Shown here: positions 16,104 to 25,405 of the stretch, piece by piece | Layout: each line of letters opens with the position of its first letter | Position numbering within the stretch: the stretch's first letter is position 1 | Origin: Rhodovulum sp. P5 | Lineage (GTDB): Bacteria > Pseudomonadota > Alphaproteobacteria > Rhodobacterales > Rhodobacteraceae | DNA length: 64,000 bases | Direction of reading: 5' to 3' | NCBI RefSeq assembly: GCF_002079305.1 | Contig: NZ_CP015039.1 | Coordinates: 2,129,501 to 2,193,500 of the forward strand | The notes under the pieces: model-generated | Seen by the model: only the letters and a program-made list of their open reading frames with translations | Databases searched by the model: none | What the model was told of the DNA's origin: nothing | Position numbers and translations under genes: made by a program

Positions 16104-17191
16104 CGGTTCGCTCCGGCGCGGGTGCGCATCTCTTCGGCAAAGCGGATCGCGGCGGCCACGGCGCGGTAGTGCTCGGGCCGGATTTCCTCCCCGATCTCGA
16201 CGCTGGCATGCAGCGCGCGGGCAGTGGGCGGATCGCGGCGCATCGGCACGCCGGCCTCGGCGGCGACCTCGCGGATGCGCGCGGCGATCTCGTCCACGCC
16301 CTTGGCAACGCAAACCGGTGCCCCGCGAGAGTTTCGGTTCCATTTCAGCGCAACCGCGTAATGCGTGGGGTTGACGATCACCACGTCGGCCGTCGGGACA
16401 TCCTGGATCATGCGGTTCGTGGCGATATCCATGGCGCGCTGGCGCCGCTGCTGTTTCATTTGCGGATCGCCTTCGGACTGCTTGACCTCTTCCTTCATTT
16501 CCTGATGCGACATCCGGTTCTTGCGCTGGTGTTCAGCCGCTTGCCACACATAGTCGATGGCCCCCATCACACCGGCAATCGCGACCGCAACAACCATGAA
16601 CTGCGCCGCCATGCGCACCAGTTGCGCAACCGCCATGTTGGGCGACAATTGCATTACGCCCAGCATCTCCTCGATGTGATAGCTGAGATAGACGCCCAGC
16701 AAGACGGCATAGAGGGTCAGCTTCACCGTGCTTTTCGCGAATTCGAAAAGACCGCCGCGCCCGAACTTGTTCTTCGCGTTCTGAACGATCGACAGGCGGG
16801 AGAGCTTGGGCTTGATCCGCTCGGGCGCTACGACAAGGCTGCGCTGGGCCAGGACCGACAGCAGGACAAGCAGGCCGGGAACCGCGAACCACGGCAGGAT
16901 CGGAATACCCACCTGAGCGATCAGCCCGCCCACAGGGGCCGTGCCGTGACCGTTCAAAATCAGCGGCGCGATCCGGTCCGCCTGGCCCAGCAGCACGGCA
17001 CCGACGGTGCCCAGCGCCGTCAGGCTCCCCGCCCCGAAGGCGAAGGCCGTCAGCGAAAACCCGGCATAGGCGGCGGCCGTGTTCAGATCGACCGACTTGG
17101 CCAGTTCGCCTTTCTTGCGCGCATCGTCGAGCTTCTTTTGTGTCGGCTCGAATTGCTTGTCGTCATTTTCCGTGTCGCCGCCACCGCTCAT
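16100..17191 (-). CDS. flhB: Flagellar export switch protein FlhB
   Basis: Inner-membrane export component that switches substrate specificity, 363 aa. The N-terminus has the family motif KQFEPTQKKLDDARKKGELA. Four transmembrane helices follow, and the cytoplasmic domain carries the self-cleavage site NPTH within ADVVIVNPTHYAVALKW near residue 275. The start overlaps the fliR stop by one base. It works with FlhA, FliP, FliQ and FliR, all present in the window. Confidence 0.97.
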   Translation of the reverse strand: MSGGGDTENDDKQFEPTQKKLDDARKKGELAKSVDLNTAAAYAGFSLTAFAFGAGSLTALGTVGAVLLGQADRIAPLILNGHGTAPVGGLIAQVGIPILPWFAVPGLLVLLSVLAQRSLVVAPERIKPKLSRLSIVQNAKNKFGRGGLFEFAKSTVKLTLYAVLLGVYLSYHIEEMLGVMQLSPNMAVAQLVRMAAQFMVVAVAIAGVMGAIDYVWQAAEHQRKNRMSHQEMKEEVKQSEGDPQMKQQRRQRAMDIATNRMIQDVPTADVVIVNPTHYAVALKWNRNSRGAPVCVAKGVDEIAARIREVAAEAGVPMRRDPPTARALHASVEIGEEIRPEHYRAVAAAIRFAEEMRTRAGANR

Positions 17192-17958
17192 CAGCCGCCT
17201 CCGAAGGGCATCGCGAACAGCTCAAGCAGGCGGCCCTGCCACAGCATCAGCATCGGCGGCATCGACAGGAACAGCAGGATCAGCCCCCCGGCGGTGATTG
17301 CCGGGGCACCGACAAAGGCCACCATCAATTGGGGCATCGCCTTGTTGATGACGCCAAGCGCAAGGTTGTAGATCAGCGAGGCGATGACAAAGGGCATCGC
17401 CAGCGTGGCGGCCAGCCCGAACCCCTTTGCAATCCGCAGCACGCCCCAGTCGGCCAGGACGCGGGCGTCGGGAAAACGGCCCATGGGCAGGAAGTCGTAG
17501 GACAGGATCATCGCCTCGGCCGCGCGCACATGCAGGCCCGACATCACCGCAAGCGCAAGACCGGCGGTCATCATCAGCCGCCCCATCGCCGGCTGCGGGT
17601 CCATGGTCGCAGCACCCAGAAGCTGCGACAACGATGTTGCCTGTGCCGCGATTTCACCGGCCATCTGCAAAGCGATGATCATCATCCGCAGCACAAGGCC
17701 AAGCGCCAGGCCGATCACCGTTTCGGTGGCCAGCATGATCGGGAAAGGGGGGGCGACGGCCGGAAAGGCCGAAACGACCGCGGGCGTGATGACCAGCGTG
17801 AAGGCCAGCGCCACCGCAAGACGGACGCGCACCGGCACCGCGCGTTCGCCAAAGGCGGGCAACATGGCCATGACCGCACCGACCCGCAGAAAGACAAGAT
17901 AGGCGGCCAGCAGAACCGGCCGCCAGAGTTCGATCAGCGCCGTCAGTTCGGCATTCAT
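17191..17958 (-). CDS. fliR: Flagellar export gate protein FliR
   Basis: Export gate subunit, 255 aa with about six transmembrane helices. The start reads MNAELTALIELWRPVLLAAY, and FLRVGAVMAMLPAFGERAVP and EIAAQATSLSQLLGAATMDP are typical FliR segments. The ATG at 17958 is chosen because the N-terminus then fits the family. The frame is open a further 92 codons upstream, but that lies inside flhA. Overlaps flhA by four bases. Confidence 0.95.
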   Translation of the reverse strand: MNAELTALIELWRPVLLAAYLVFLRVGAVMAMLPAFGERAVPVRVRLAVALAFTLVITPAVVSAFPAVAPPFPIMLATETVIGLALGLVLRMMIIALQMAGEIAAQATSLSQLLGAATMDPQPAMGRLMMTAGLALAVMSGLHVRAAEAMILSYDFLPMGRFPDARVLADWGVLRIAKGFGLAATLAMPFVIASLIYNLALGVINKAMPQLMVAFVGAPAITAGGLILLFLSMPPMLMLWQGRLLELFAMPFGGG

Positions 17959-20045
17959 GCGGCAACCATGCCGACAAGCGCGGGCCTGATATTCGTCCCG
18001 ATCTCCTCGAACGACAGCACGGGGGCGGAAATCCCCTTGGCCGACAGCGCCATGCGCAGGAACCGGCGCCGGCGCCCCGATGTCGCGATGACCGGGAAGA
18101 CGCCCGCCTCGCCCGATTTGGCAAGCTTTTCCGAAACGGCCCCGGCCAGGCGGTTGAACTCGTCCGGGGGCAGAGCGACGTCGGCCGACCCGTGGTCGGA
18201 GGGCACCTGATAGGCGATGAACCGCTCTTCCCATTCCGGCGAAAGCTGCAAGAGCGGCAGAGTCCCGTCCTCGCGCCGGTGTTCGGCGACAAGCTGGAAG
18301 CCCAGCCGGCGGCGGACATGTTCGCAGATCGACTCGGGCCCGGCATGGGCGGGGCGCGCCTCGGCGATGGCCTCCATGATCAGGGGCAGGTTGCGGATCG
18401 ACACCCGTTCCTCCAGCAGCAGGCGCAATACGGCCAGCAGCAGGTCGGGCGGCACCTTGTCCGGCATCAGCTCCTCGATCATCCGGCGGTTGGCGGCGGC
18501 GCGGTCGGTGTCGGACAGGTCCATCACCTCGTCCAGCAGGCGGCGCAGCGCCTTGTGCGTCAGCAACAGGGCAAAGTTGCTCTTGACCACTTCCAGAAGA
18601 TGAGTCGCCAGCACTTCGGACGCGTTGACGACCGTCACCCCCTGCAGGGCAAGATCCTCGCGCTGGTCGGCCGCCACCCAGCGGGCCGGTGCACCGTAAA
18701 CCGGTTCGCGCACGTCCTCTCCCGGTGGCAGGAGGGCGGCGGCATCGGCCTGAAGGGCAAGAACCCGGTCGGGGCGCAACTGGTCCCGGGCCTGTTCCAC
18801 CCCCTGGATCAGCATCACATAGGTCCCCGCGGGCAAGGCGCCGTTATCGGTCAATCGGATCTCGGGCAGGATCAACCCGTAGCTTTCGGCCACATGCCGC
18901 CGCATCGAGGTGATCCGCGCCTCGATCCCGGTCGAGGGGTCAAGCACCATGCCGACAAGGTCGGGCGCAAATTCCAGATGGATGTCATCCAGATCCAGCA
19001 GATCGCCAAGCTTGCTTTGCGGCTGGCTTTCGCCCCCCTCTTCATCTGTCGCGACGGGCTTGCGGGCTTCTTCATCAAGACGCTTGCGCTGCAGGAACGC
19101 CGCGGTGCCCAGCGCGAGCGCCCCGGCCATGAACGGCAGGAAGGGAAGGCCTGGCACCAGCGCGAACATCCCCAGAAGGACGGCCACGGTTGCAAGCGCG
19201 GCGGGGTGGCGGCCAAGCTGGGAAAAGAGCGCGAAATCGGCCGTCCCGTTCGCGCCGCCCCGTGCCAGCAGCAAGGCCGACGCGATGGAGATGATCACCG
19301 CGGGGATCTGGCTGACAAGCCCGTCGCCCACCGTCAGGATCGCGTAGGTTTCCAGTGCCTGCCCCATGGGCATGCCATGCACAAGGACCCCCATCAGAAG
19401 GCCCATGACAAGGTTCAGAAGTGTGATCAGCAACCCCGCGACCGCGTCGCCCTTGACGAATTTCGATGCACCGTCGAGCGAACCGAAGAAGGTCGTCTCG
19501 GCCTGTTCGGTCTCGCGGCGGCGCCGTGCTTCGGCATGGTCGATCGCACCGGCGGCCATGTCGCTGTCGATGGCAAGCTGCTTGCCCGGCATCCCGTCCA
19601 GCGCAAAGCGCGCGCCGACCTCGGCCATGCGGCCCGCGCCCTTGGTGATGACCATGAAGTTGACGATCATCAGCACGCCGAAGACGACAAGGCCAAGGAA
19701 CACGCTGCCGCCCATCACGAACATCGCGAATCCCTCGATCACGTCGCCGGCGGCCCCGGTGCCGGTATGGCCCTGCCCGATGATCAGCTTCGTGGAAGAG
19801 ACGTTGAGCGACAGCCGCAGCATCAGCGCGGCCAACAGGACCGTCGGAAAGGCCGAGAAATCCAGCGGCCGTTCGACAAACAGCGTGACCGTGAAGATCA
19901 GGATCGCCAGCGCGAAGGAGGCCGCCAGCCCGATATCCAGCACCCAGGCGGGCATCGGCAGAATCATCATCACGATGACCGCCATCAGCGCCAGCGCCAG
20001 TAGGATCGTCGGGCGGAAGAGGTCGTTGAGCGTCAGGTTCGGCAT
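17955..20045 (-). CDS. flhA: Flagellar export gate protein FlhA
   Basis: Largest export gate protein, 696 aa. The N-terminal half has about eight transmembrane helices with the FHIPEP-type loop, seen as ALDGMPGKQLAIDSDMAAG at about residue 150. The cytoplasmic half (from about residue 345) has the FlhA ring domains, with PLIMEAIAEA and LSFEEIGTNIRPALVGMV at the end. Heads the flhA-fliR-flhB-FliJ-like run. The 208 bp upstream separate it from the 795-aa protein gene, so it may have its own promoter. Confidence 0.97.
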   Translation of the reverse strand: MPNLTLNDLFRPTILLALALMAVIVMMILPMPAWVLDIGLAASFALAILIFTVTLFVERPLDFSAFPTVLLAALMLRLSLNVSSTKLIIGQGHTGTGAAGDVIEGFAMFVMGGSVFLGLVVFGVLMIVNFMVITKGAGRMAEVGARFALDGMPGKQLAIDSDMAAGAIDHAEARRRRETEQAETTFFGSLDGASKFVKGDAVAGLLITLLNLVMGLLMGVLVHGMPMGQALETYAILTVGDGLVSQIPAVIISIASALLLARGGANGTADFALFSQLGRHPAALATVAVLLGMFALVPGLPFLPFMAGALALGTAAFLQRKRLDEEARKPVATDEEGGESQPQSKLGDLLDLDDIHLEFAPDLVGMVLDPSTGIEARITSMRRHVAESYGLILPEIRLTDNGALPAGTYVMLIQGVEQARDQLRPDRVLALQADAAALLPPGEDVREPVYGAPARWVAADQREDLALQGVTVVNASEVLATHLLEVVKSNFALLLTHKALRRLLDEVMDLSDTDRAAANRRMIEELMPDKVPPDLLLAVLRLLLEERVSIRNLPLIMEAIAEARPAHAGPESICEHVRRRLGFQLVAEHRREDGTLPLLQLSPEWEERFIAYQVPSDHGSADVALPPDEFNRLAGAVSEKLAKSGEAGVFPVIATSGRRRRFLRMALSAKGISAPVLSFEEIGTNIRPALVGMVAA

Positions 20046-20253
20046 GGCGACGCGCCCTCCTGCTCAAGGGGCGCAAGACCGGGCAGGAATGCCGCCCGGC
20101 CGGGCCATGAAGATGACGGGCGCAAGCGCCCGGCAGCGGAAATCAGGGTGGGAATCGGTTCGGGATACGCCATTCTGGCCAGTCCGGTTTTGGTAAACGT
20201 CCCGTAGACCTTAAGGCCGCAGCCATTGATAAAGGCTGAACGGCGGCGGGGCG
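20046..20253. other. Gap upstream of flhA
   Basis: 208 bp with no gene. It must hold the flhA promoter if flhA is not expressed by read-through. A GGTAAAC box (20192-20198; GTTTACC on the flhA strand) recalls the TTACC boxes before fliK and flgB, but no complete CtrA, sigma-54 or sigma-70 site is convincing. Confidence 0.4.
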
Positions 20254-22641
20254 TCAGTCGGTCGCCCGCGCCCCTTCAAGCAGGGTATCAAGCTGAGCCC
20301 GGATCGTCGTGCTGCCGTTCAGGATCGCCCGGGCCTCCGCAAGGCTCGGCTCGGCATCGGCGGTGGGGCGGGGCACGTCGCGCCGAAGGGTTGCGAAACT
20401 GCGCTGGCTTTCGCCACCGGCCGTTTCAACCGTGTCCCAGTCGCGCGCGCGCCATGCCAGATCGGCCTGCTTTCCGGTGTCGCCAAGGGCGCCGTAGTAT
20501 TGCGCCGCGGTCTGCAGGTCGTCCTGCAACTGCGCCGCCTTTGCCCGCAGGCGGTCAGCCTCTTCCCCCGTCATCCCGCCAAGGAACTGCACGGCCTGGC
20601 CGGGCTGGTCCATAGCAATGGCAAGACGGGCGCGGACCATGCGCTCTTCGGGCGTGCCGCGCGGCGGCGCCCGGTTCATCAGCTCTGCGGCACGGTCGGC
20701 AAATCCAAGATCCGCCAGACGGCTGGCAACCGCGAACCGCGCTTCATCCGAGATCGGAAGATCCTCTCGGGTCAGGATGCCGTCGAAGGATGCCTTCAGG
20801 AACTGCGTGTCCGATCCATCCGCGGTCAAACCGGTGACAAGTTCGGTCGCCAGCGCCGGGTCGTTCGCCAGGTCGTTCTCGACCATCAGGTCGAAGGCAC
20901 GTTCGAAATCCACATGCTTGCCGGTCCCGCGAATGGCAAGGGCCATCAGGTGCGCGCCAGACTCCGTCCCGCGACGTTCGAAGGCAAACGCCTCGGCCAG
21001 GGCGATGTCGTCCATCGTCGGGATCTCGCCCTTGTCCAGTTGTGTCTCAAGCTGAAGGGCAAGGGCATCGGCCGCGGCCAGCCCACCGTCCGACAGAACC
21101 TCTTCGATGCGGGCGTCGGCTTCCTCGTCAAGGCCCTGCACCTGCTCCAGCTTCGCCTCGACAAGGGTCAGCTCATGGGTCTCCGCCTCGGGGCCAAGGC
21201 GAATGATGGCATTGCGCAGGTTCAGCGCGGTCTGTTCGTCCCCCGCCTCCAGGAACCGATCAGAGATGATCGGGCCCAGATACCGCCGCAAGTTCAGCGG
21301 CAGTTCGGAAAACGCCATCAGGATCGCCGAGGTATCGATATACTCGTCCGGCGGCAGTTCCGGCATGGCCAGCGCCGCCCAAAGCGCTACGCGCGAGGGG
21401 CATCCAAGCTGCGTTTCGAACAAGTCGGGCTTGCGGGCCTGCCCCTCGTCCATTATCGCGGCCAGTTCGTCCCAGACCGGCGTGGCAGGGTGTTCAAGAC
21501 CGATCTCTCTGAGAACGGCGCGGGCTTCGGCCCCCATCGTCTGGGACAGATAGGCCTGAACCAGACGCCGCACGGCGTCGGGCGAGTTCTGGTCGCGAAT
21601 ATCGGTGAGGTCTGCCCGCCGCTCTGCAATCAGTTCCGCGGCCGGACGCTCTGCCCCCCATCCGACCAGGTCGAAATAGCGGTCGGGAAAGCAGCTGTGC
21701 CCCGAGGCGGAGGAGGTCACGGGGTCGCCCTCCTTGCCCATCGACAGGCCCTGATCGATGCTGGTCTCGATCCGGACATTCGGCCGGTCTGCAAGACCGC
21801 CGCCGCCATGGGTTGGTTCTTCATGGCCGACCTGCGCGGCATGCCCGCCATGGGCGGGTTCATGGGCCGCAGGCTCTTCCGCATGGGCAGGTTCCGGGCC
21901 GTGGCCGGCTGCACCGCCATGCTGCGGTTCTGTTTCAGGCGGGTCGACCGCGTCGACCGCAGGTTCCAAAAGACCCTGTGCGGCCGCGCGGCTGATATCC
22001 TTCAGAAGGGCGGCTTTCAGGCCAGCCAACCGGGGGTCGGATACGGTGGCCTTGGCCTCGGGCGTCAGGAATTCCCCGACAACAGCAGGCGGCGGCGACC
22101 GGTGGCCGGTCACGATCGGCAGGGAGAACCGGCCATCGGCCTGCACGCGCTCCACCGGGGGGTCGGGCGGCTCGGGCACGACCGGCTGGGTTTCGGGTTC
22201 GGCCGCTGCAACGGGCGGATTGGACGGCTCTTCGGGGGCCATGTCAGACGACAGGGGCGCCTCGAACGGCGATCCGGCCGGCGCCGGTCCGGTCCGCACG
22301 TCTAGAACCAGAAGTCCGGGGCGCAGAACGAAGGCATCGCCATGGACGCGATCCGCCACCTCGACGGCGACAAGACCCGGTTCGATCTCCCGGATGTCGG
22401 CGATGCGGTCGCGGGGGATCTTTTCGAACACACCGGCGAAATCGAAATCGAGACCGCGGTTTTCGAACCGCAAGAGGTATCCGTCGGGTCCGCGCCCCAT
22501 CGACCAGGCCTCGGCCGAGGGGGTTTCGAACACGATGCGGGAAAACTCGGGATGCTCCCCCGAGCGAATCCGCACCTCCTGCGCATGACCCGACAGCGCC
22601 GGGAGGAGGGAAAGAACCGCAAGAGTTGCGATCCGTCTCAT
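20254..22641 (-). CDS. Large periplasmic helical-repeat protein of the motor operon
   Basis: A 795-aa secreted protein not known to me by name. It has a signal peptide (MRRIATLAVLSLLPALSGHA), a beta-rich domain at 22-117 (VRIRSGEHPEFSRIVFETP, FVLRPGLLVLDVRTG) that looks AMIN-like, a Pro-rich linker, a His-rich stretch at 241-279, and a helical solenoid of TPR type from about 320 to the end. Its start overlaps the motA stop by four bases. Position and export suggest a stator or motor accessory similar in role to MotC of Sinorhizobium or TPR motility proteins of Rhodobacter. This is inference from context. Confidence 0.75.
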   Translation of the reverse strand: MRRIATLAVLSLLPALSGHAQEVRIRSGEHPEFSRIVFETPSAEAWSMGRGPDGYLLRFENRGLDFDFAGVFEKIPRDRIADIREIEPGLVAVEVADRVHGDAFVLRPGLLVLDVRTGPAPAGSPFEAPLSSDMAPEEPSNPPVAAAEPETQPVVPEPPDPPVERVQADGRFSLPIVTGHRSPPPAVVGEFLTPEAKATVSDPRLAGLKAALLKDISRAAAQGLLEPAVDAVDPPETEPQHGGAAGHGPEPAHAEEPAAHEPAHGGHAAQVGHEEPTHGGGGLADRPNVRIETSIDQGLSMGKEGDPVTSSASGHSCFPDRYFDLVGWGAERPAAELIAERRADLTDIRDQNSPDAVRRLVQAYLSQTMGAEARAVLREIGLEHPATPVWDELAAIMDEGQARKPDLFETQLGCPSRVALWAALAMPELPPDEYIDTSAILMAFSELPLNLRRYLGPIISDRFLEAGDEQTALNLRNAIIRLGPEAETHELTLVEAKLEQVQGLDEEADARIEEVLSDGGLAAADALALQLETQLDKGEIPTMDDIALAEAFAFERRGTESGAHLMALAIRGTGKHVDFERAFDLMVENDLANDPALATELVTGLTADGSDTQFLKASFDGILTREDLPISDEARFAVASRLADLGFADRAAELMNRAPPRGTPEERMVRARLAIAMDQPGQAVQFLGGMTGEEADRLRAKAAQLQDDLQTAAQYYGALGDTGKQADLAWRARDWDTVETAGGESQRSFATLRRDVPRPTADAEPSLAEARAILNGSTTIRAQLDTLLEGARATD

Positions 22642-23507
22642 GCGGCCTCCCGTTTCGAGGCCTTGAGCGCCTCTTCAAGGTCGGAGAAGCTCGGGCGGCG
22701 GCTGCCGGGCGTGTTCTGCCGGCCGACCTCGATACAAATGGTGGGCGGATGGTTGTGCAGGTTGGCGACCAGAACCTCGCGGATGAGGTTGTAGAAATGC
22801 GCGTCTTCCTCCACCGCGGCCTTCAGCTTGACCGCGAAGGGGCCGACCAGACCATAGGCGAGGAACACCCCAAGGAACGTGCCGACAAGCGCCCCGCCGA
22901 TCATCTTGCCCAGAACCTCGGGCGGCTGATCGATGGACCCCATGGTCTTGATAACGCCAAGCACGGCGGCCACGATCCCAAGGGCGGGAAGGCCATCGGC
23001 CACGGTCTGCAGCGCGTGGGAGGAGTGCATCGAATGATGCATATGCGCCTCTAGCCGCTTTTCCAGAACCTCCTCGACCTGGTGCGGGTCGTCATAGTTC
23101 ATGCCCGCGGCGCGCAACGTGTCGCAAATAAGGTCAACGGCTTCGTGATCGGCGGCAATCTTTGGATACCGGCCGAAGACCGGGGAATCGCCCGGCGCCT
23201 CGATATGCGTTTCAAGGTCCAGCGGGTTCTGGCGCGCGATCCGGATCAGTTCGAACATCAGGCACAGAAGATCGCGATAGTCCTCGGGCTTCCATGTCGG
23301 GCCCTTGAACACCTTCCCGATGTCCTTCAGCGTATGCTTGATCGCCGGCACGTCGTTACTGATCACGAAGGCGCCGACGGCCGCGCCGCCGATCATCATC
23401 ATTTCATAGGGCAACGACTTGATGATGATCGCCAGCTTGCCCCCGGCGAGGAGGTAGCCGCCGAATACCATCGCGAAGATGATGACGATCCCGACTATCC
23501 CGATCAT
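22638..23507 (-). CDS. motA: Flagellar stator protein MotA
   Basis: Proton-channel stator subunit, 289 aa with four transmembrane helices. The start MIGIVGIVIIFAMVFGGYLL and the third/fourth helix region VADGLPALGIVAAVLGVIKT are diagnostic; the charged cytoplasmic loop lies between about 70 and 165. MotB is 12.6 kb away at 35241, so the stator genes are split. Here motA is linked to accessory genes on both sides (motE-like, 795-aa protein). Confidence 0.96.
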   Translation of the reverse strand: MIGIVGIVIIFAMVFGGYLLAGGKLAIIIKSLPYEMMMIGGAAVGAFVISNDVPAIKHTLKDIGKVFKGPTWKPEDYRDLLCLMFELIRIARQNPLDLETHIEAPGDSPVFGRYPKIAADHEAVDLICDTLRAAGMNYDDPHQVEEVLEKRLEAHMHHSMHSSHALQTVADGLPALGIVAAVLGVIKTMGSIDQPPEVLGKMIGGALVGTFLGVFLAYGLVGPFAVKLKAAVEEDAHFYNLIREVLVANLHNHPPTICIEVGRQNTPGSRRPSFSDLEEALKASKREAA

Positions 23508-23573
23508 TGTCCGACGCTCCGATAGGTTTCTTCTGGACCCGACATTGTCAGGCCCGCCTTAAGAAAAGACTGA

Positions 23574-24200
23574 TCATTCCGTGGGGGCGAGTGCATTGCG
23601 CCCCGCAAGGATCACGCTGATCGAATAGGCAAGGTTGGGGTCCAGCCCGGCAAGGATCGCCGCGGCGGAATCCGACCGCATCCGGCCCAGAAAACCGGCC
23701 GCAAACCCCGGTTCCATCTGGGCAAAGACCGCCGCAGCCTGTTCGGGCTTCATGTTCTCGTAGACCGATGTCAGCTGGGCGACGTCGGATTCGGCGGCGC
23801 CATCCGCCAGGGCCAGCGTGGCCTTCAGCGAATCCTCGGCAGCTTGCAGGGCGGCCATCTGCCGCTCGATCTCCTCGCCGGAGATTTCCAGCGTGGCGGC
23901 GCGGTTGGCAAGGAAGGCCTCACGCCGGTCAAGCTCGGCTTCGCGCTTTTGCAGGGCCTCAAGCACCGAGGCGATCTCGGGCGGCGGTGGACAGGGGGCT
24001 TCCCCCGCACCATGCGTTGCGTCCGCATGGGATTGCGCCCCCTTGTCGAGATGGCGCAACTCCTCCGTCAGGGCCTGCGCCGTCCCTCCGCCAAGGCGCA
24101 CGACGCCCGAGGCAAGGAACAGACCTGCGATGACGGGCAGAACGGCCCGGCTGGCGGTTTTCGGCTTCGACTTGGGCTTCGATTTCGTCGGGCGGCTCAT
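23574..24200 (-). CDS. MotE-like periplasmic/bitopic protein with MgtE N-like domain
   Basis: A 208-aa protein: basic N-terminus, one hydrophobic helix (AVLPVIAGLFLASGVVRLGG), a coiled coil at about 75-135 (ALQKREAELDRREAFLANRA) and a C-terminal MgtE-N-like module (YENMKPEQAAAVFAQMEPG, AILAGLDPNLAYSISVILAG). This layout matches MotE-type proteins of alphaproteobacteria; in Sinorhizobium MotE assists MotC. Stop of the upstream gene and start here overlap by four bases. Placed before motA, it is likely a stator accessory. Confidence 0.7.
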   Translation of the reverse strand: MSRPTKSKPKSKPKTASRAVLPVIAGLFLASGVVRLGGGTAQALTEELRHLDKGAQSHADATHGAGEAPCPPPPEIASVLEALQKREAELDRREAFLANRAATLEISGEEIERQMAALQAAEDSLKATLALADGAAESDVAQLTSVYENMKPEQAAAVFAQMEPGFAAGFLGRMRSDSAAAILAGLDPNLAYSISVILAGRNALAPTE

Positions 24201-24742
24201 CGGGCGGCCTCCCTGACATTACGGCGGAAGAGCAGCATGCCCTCCTGCGCGGGTGCGTCCGCTTCGGCCGTTTGGGCCGGTTCAGCAGCCGATTCGGCGG
24301 GGGCGGCCTCGGCCGTGGGGATCGGCACGACGGTTTCATCTGCCGGGGACGCGGCGACCGGCGCGGGTTGCGCCGCCGGGGCAGGCGCCGCCGCCGGTGC
24401 CGGGGCGGCTGCGGGCCGCGGCGGGGCCTGCATCGCCTTGGTCAGGGCGTCGTCGGCATCGGGCATGTCATGCATCGCCGCCAGCATGATTTCCAGTCGC
24501 CGGGACACCTCCTCGGCGCGGTCGGTCAGGGTTGCCAGGCTGTCTGTTGAATGCACGGCAGAGCTTTGCGCGCCTTTCAACACCTTGGTCATGTCGTCAA
24601 CCTGGGCCGACAGGACGGCAATCGCGCCGCCCATGCCCTTTTCAAGATCGGTGAACCGGCGAAGGCGACGGGCCAGAACGAAACAGTAGAGCGTCGCACC
24701 AAGGGCTCCGGCGATCAAAAGCATGTCTGCGATCAGTGCCAT
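24197..24742 (-). CDS. Small membrane protein, DUF6468-like, flagellar operon
   Basis: A 181-aa bitopic protein. The N-terminal helix MALIADMLLIAGALGATLYC is followed by the conserved-looking LARRLRRFTDLEKGMGGAIA, a predicted coiled coil to about residue 95, and an Ala/Pro-rich tail. A short protein of this form lies between fliL/fliM and motE in many alphaproteobacterial flagellar loci. The DUF6468 label is from memory. fliM, its usual neighbour, is absent here. Function unknown. Confidence 0.55.
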   Translation of the reverse strand: MALIADMLLIAGALGATLYCFVLARRLRRFTDLEKGMGGAIAVLSAQVDDMTKVLKGAQSSAVHSTDSLATLTDRAEEVSRRLEIMLAAMHDMPDADDALTKAMQAPPRPAAAPAPAAAPAPAAQPAPVAASPADETVVPIPTAEAAPAESAAEPAQTAEADAPAQEGMLLFRRNVREAAR

Positions 24743-24752
24743 GAAACTTTCC

Positions 24753-25283
24753 TCAGTTCAGAACGAATTCGGTGACCAGCAGATCGCGCACGCGCTCCGG
24801 CCCGGTCACAAGTTGAACCCGGCGCAACATCTGGCCGCGCAGGGTGATCAAGGCCGTGGGCCTTTCCAGTTCGGCCACATCGACCGCCCGGAGATAGCTG
24901 TTGAGGACATCAAGGATGCGCGGGGTCACGCGTTCGACATCCCCCCGGTACTCCGGCGGGACTTCAAGCTGCGCGCGGAACTGCAGGTGCTTGCTGTGCG
25001 CGTTCGGCCCGAGCGATATGATCAGCTTTTCAAGTTCGACGAACTCGACATCGAGCAGCTTCGATTCCCCATGACCATCGCCATGGCCGCCGGCATTTCC
25101 GTGTCCATCGTCATGCGCCATTTCTTCGCCGGTCTCTTCATGACCGCCGCCGAGAATCATCCCGGAATAGATTGCGAAAAACGCCCCGCCCCCCAGAACG
25201 AGGGCCAGCACAACGCCTATAATCAAAGGCATTTTCGACTTTTTGGCGGGTTCTTCCGCCTCTTCCATTTCGGTCGCGGCCAT
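24753..25283 (-). CDS. fliL: Flagellar basal body-associated protein FliL
   Basis: Stator-supporting protein, 176 aa. It has a single transmembrane helix at about 19-44 (MPLIIGVVLALVLGGGAFFA), a His/Gly/Asp-rich linker at 48-72 and a periplasmic FliL domain (LEKLIISLGPNAHSKHLQFR, TPRILDVLNSYLRAVDV) ending in the usual LVTEFVLN. First gene of the minus-strand motor/export operon, divergent from fliF across a region with a CtrA-like site. Confidence 0.92.
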   Translation of the reverse strand: MAATEMEEAEEPAKKSKMPLIIGVVLALVLGGGAFFAIYSGMILGGGHEETGEEMAHDDGHGNAGGHGDGHGESKLLDVEFVELEKLIISLGPNAHSKHLQFRAQLEVPPEYRGDVERVTPRILDVLNSYLRAVDVAELERPTALITLRGQMLRRVQLVTGPERVRDLLVTEFVLN

Positions 25284-25327
25284 CCTTGGCCTCCTTCTTT
25301 GCCGCCTCCTCTATAGCCGCAGGAGGG

Positions 25328-25342
25328 CTAACCGATTGTTAA
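25328..25342. promoter_or_regulatory. CtrA-like site CTAA-N7-TTAA between fliL and fliF
   Basis: The divergent gap (25284-25405) contains CTAACCGATTGTTAA, one mismatch from TTAA-N7-TTAA, 45 bp from the fliL start and 64 bp from the fliF start. CtrA is known to control flagellar genes in alphaproteobacteria. It is the best such site in the window. Confidence 0.55.
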
Positions 25343-25405
25343 GTCGGGCCTGCGAAGGATGTGAGGCAGAAACGAGGCAGAAGCCCCAACATCGGGAGAC
25401 CGAAA

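Noticed and set aside
18192..20003. 603-codon open frame on the plus strand opposite flhA
   Set aside because: Antisense shadow of FlhA; no ribosome site or recognisable domain.
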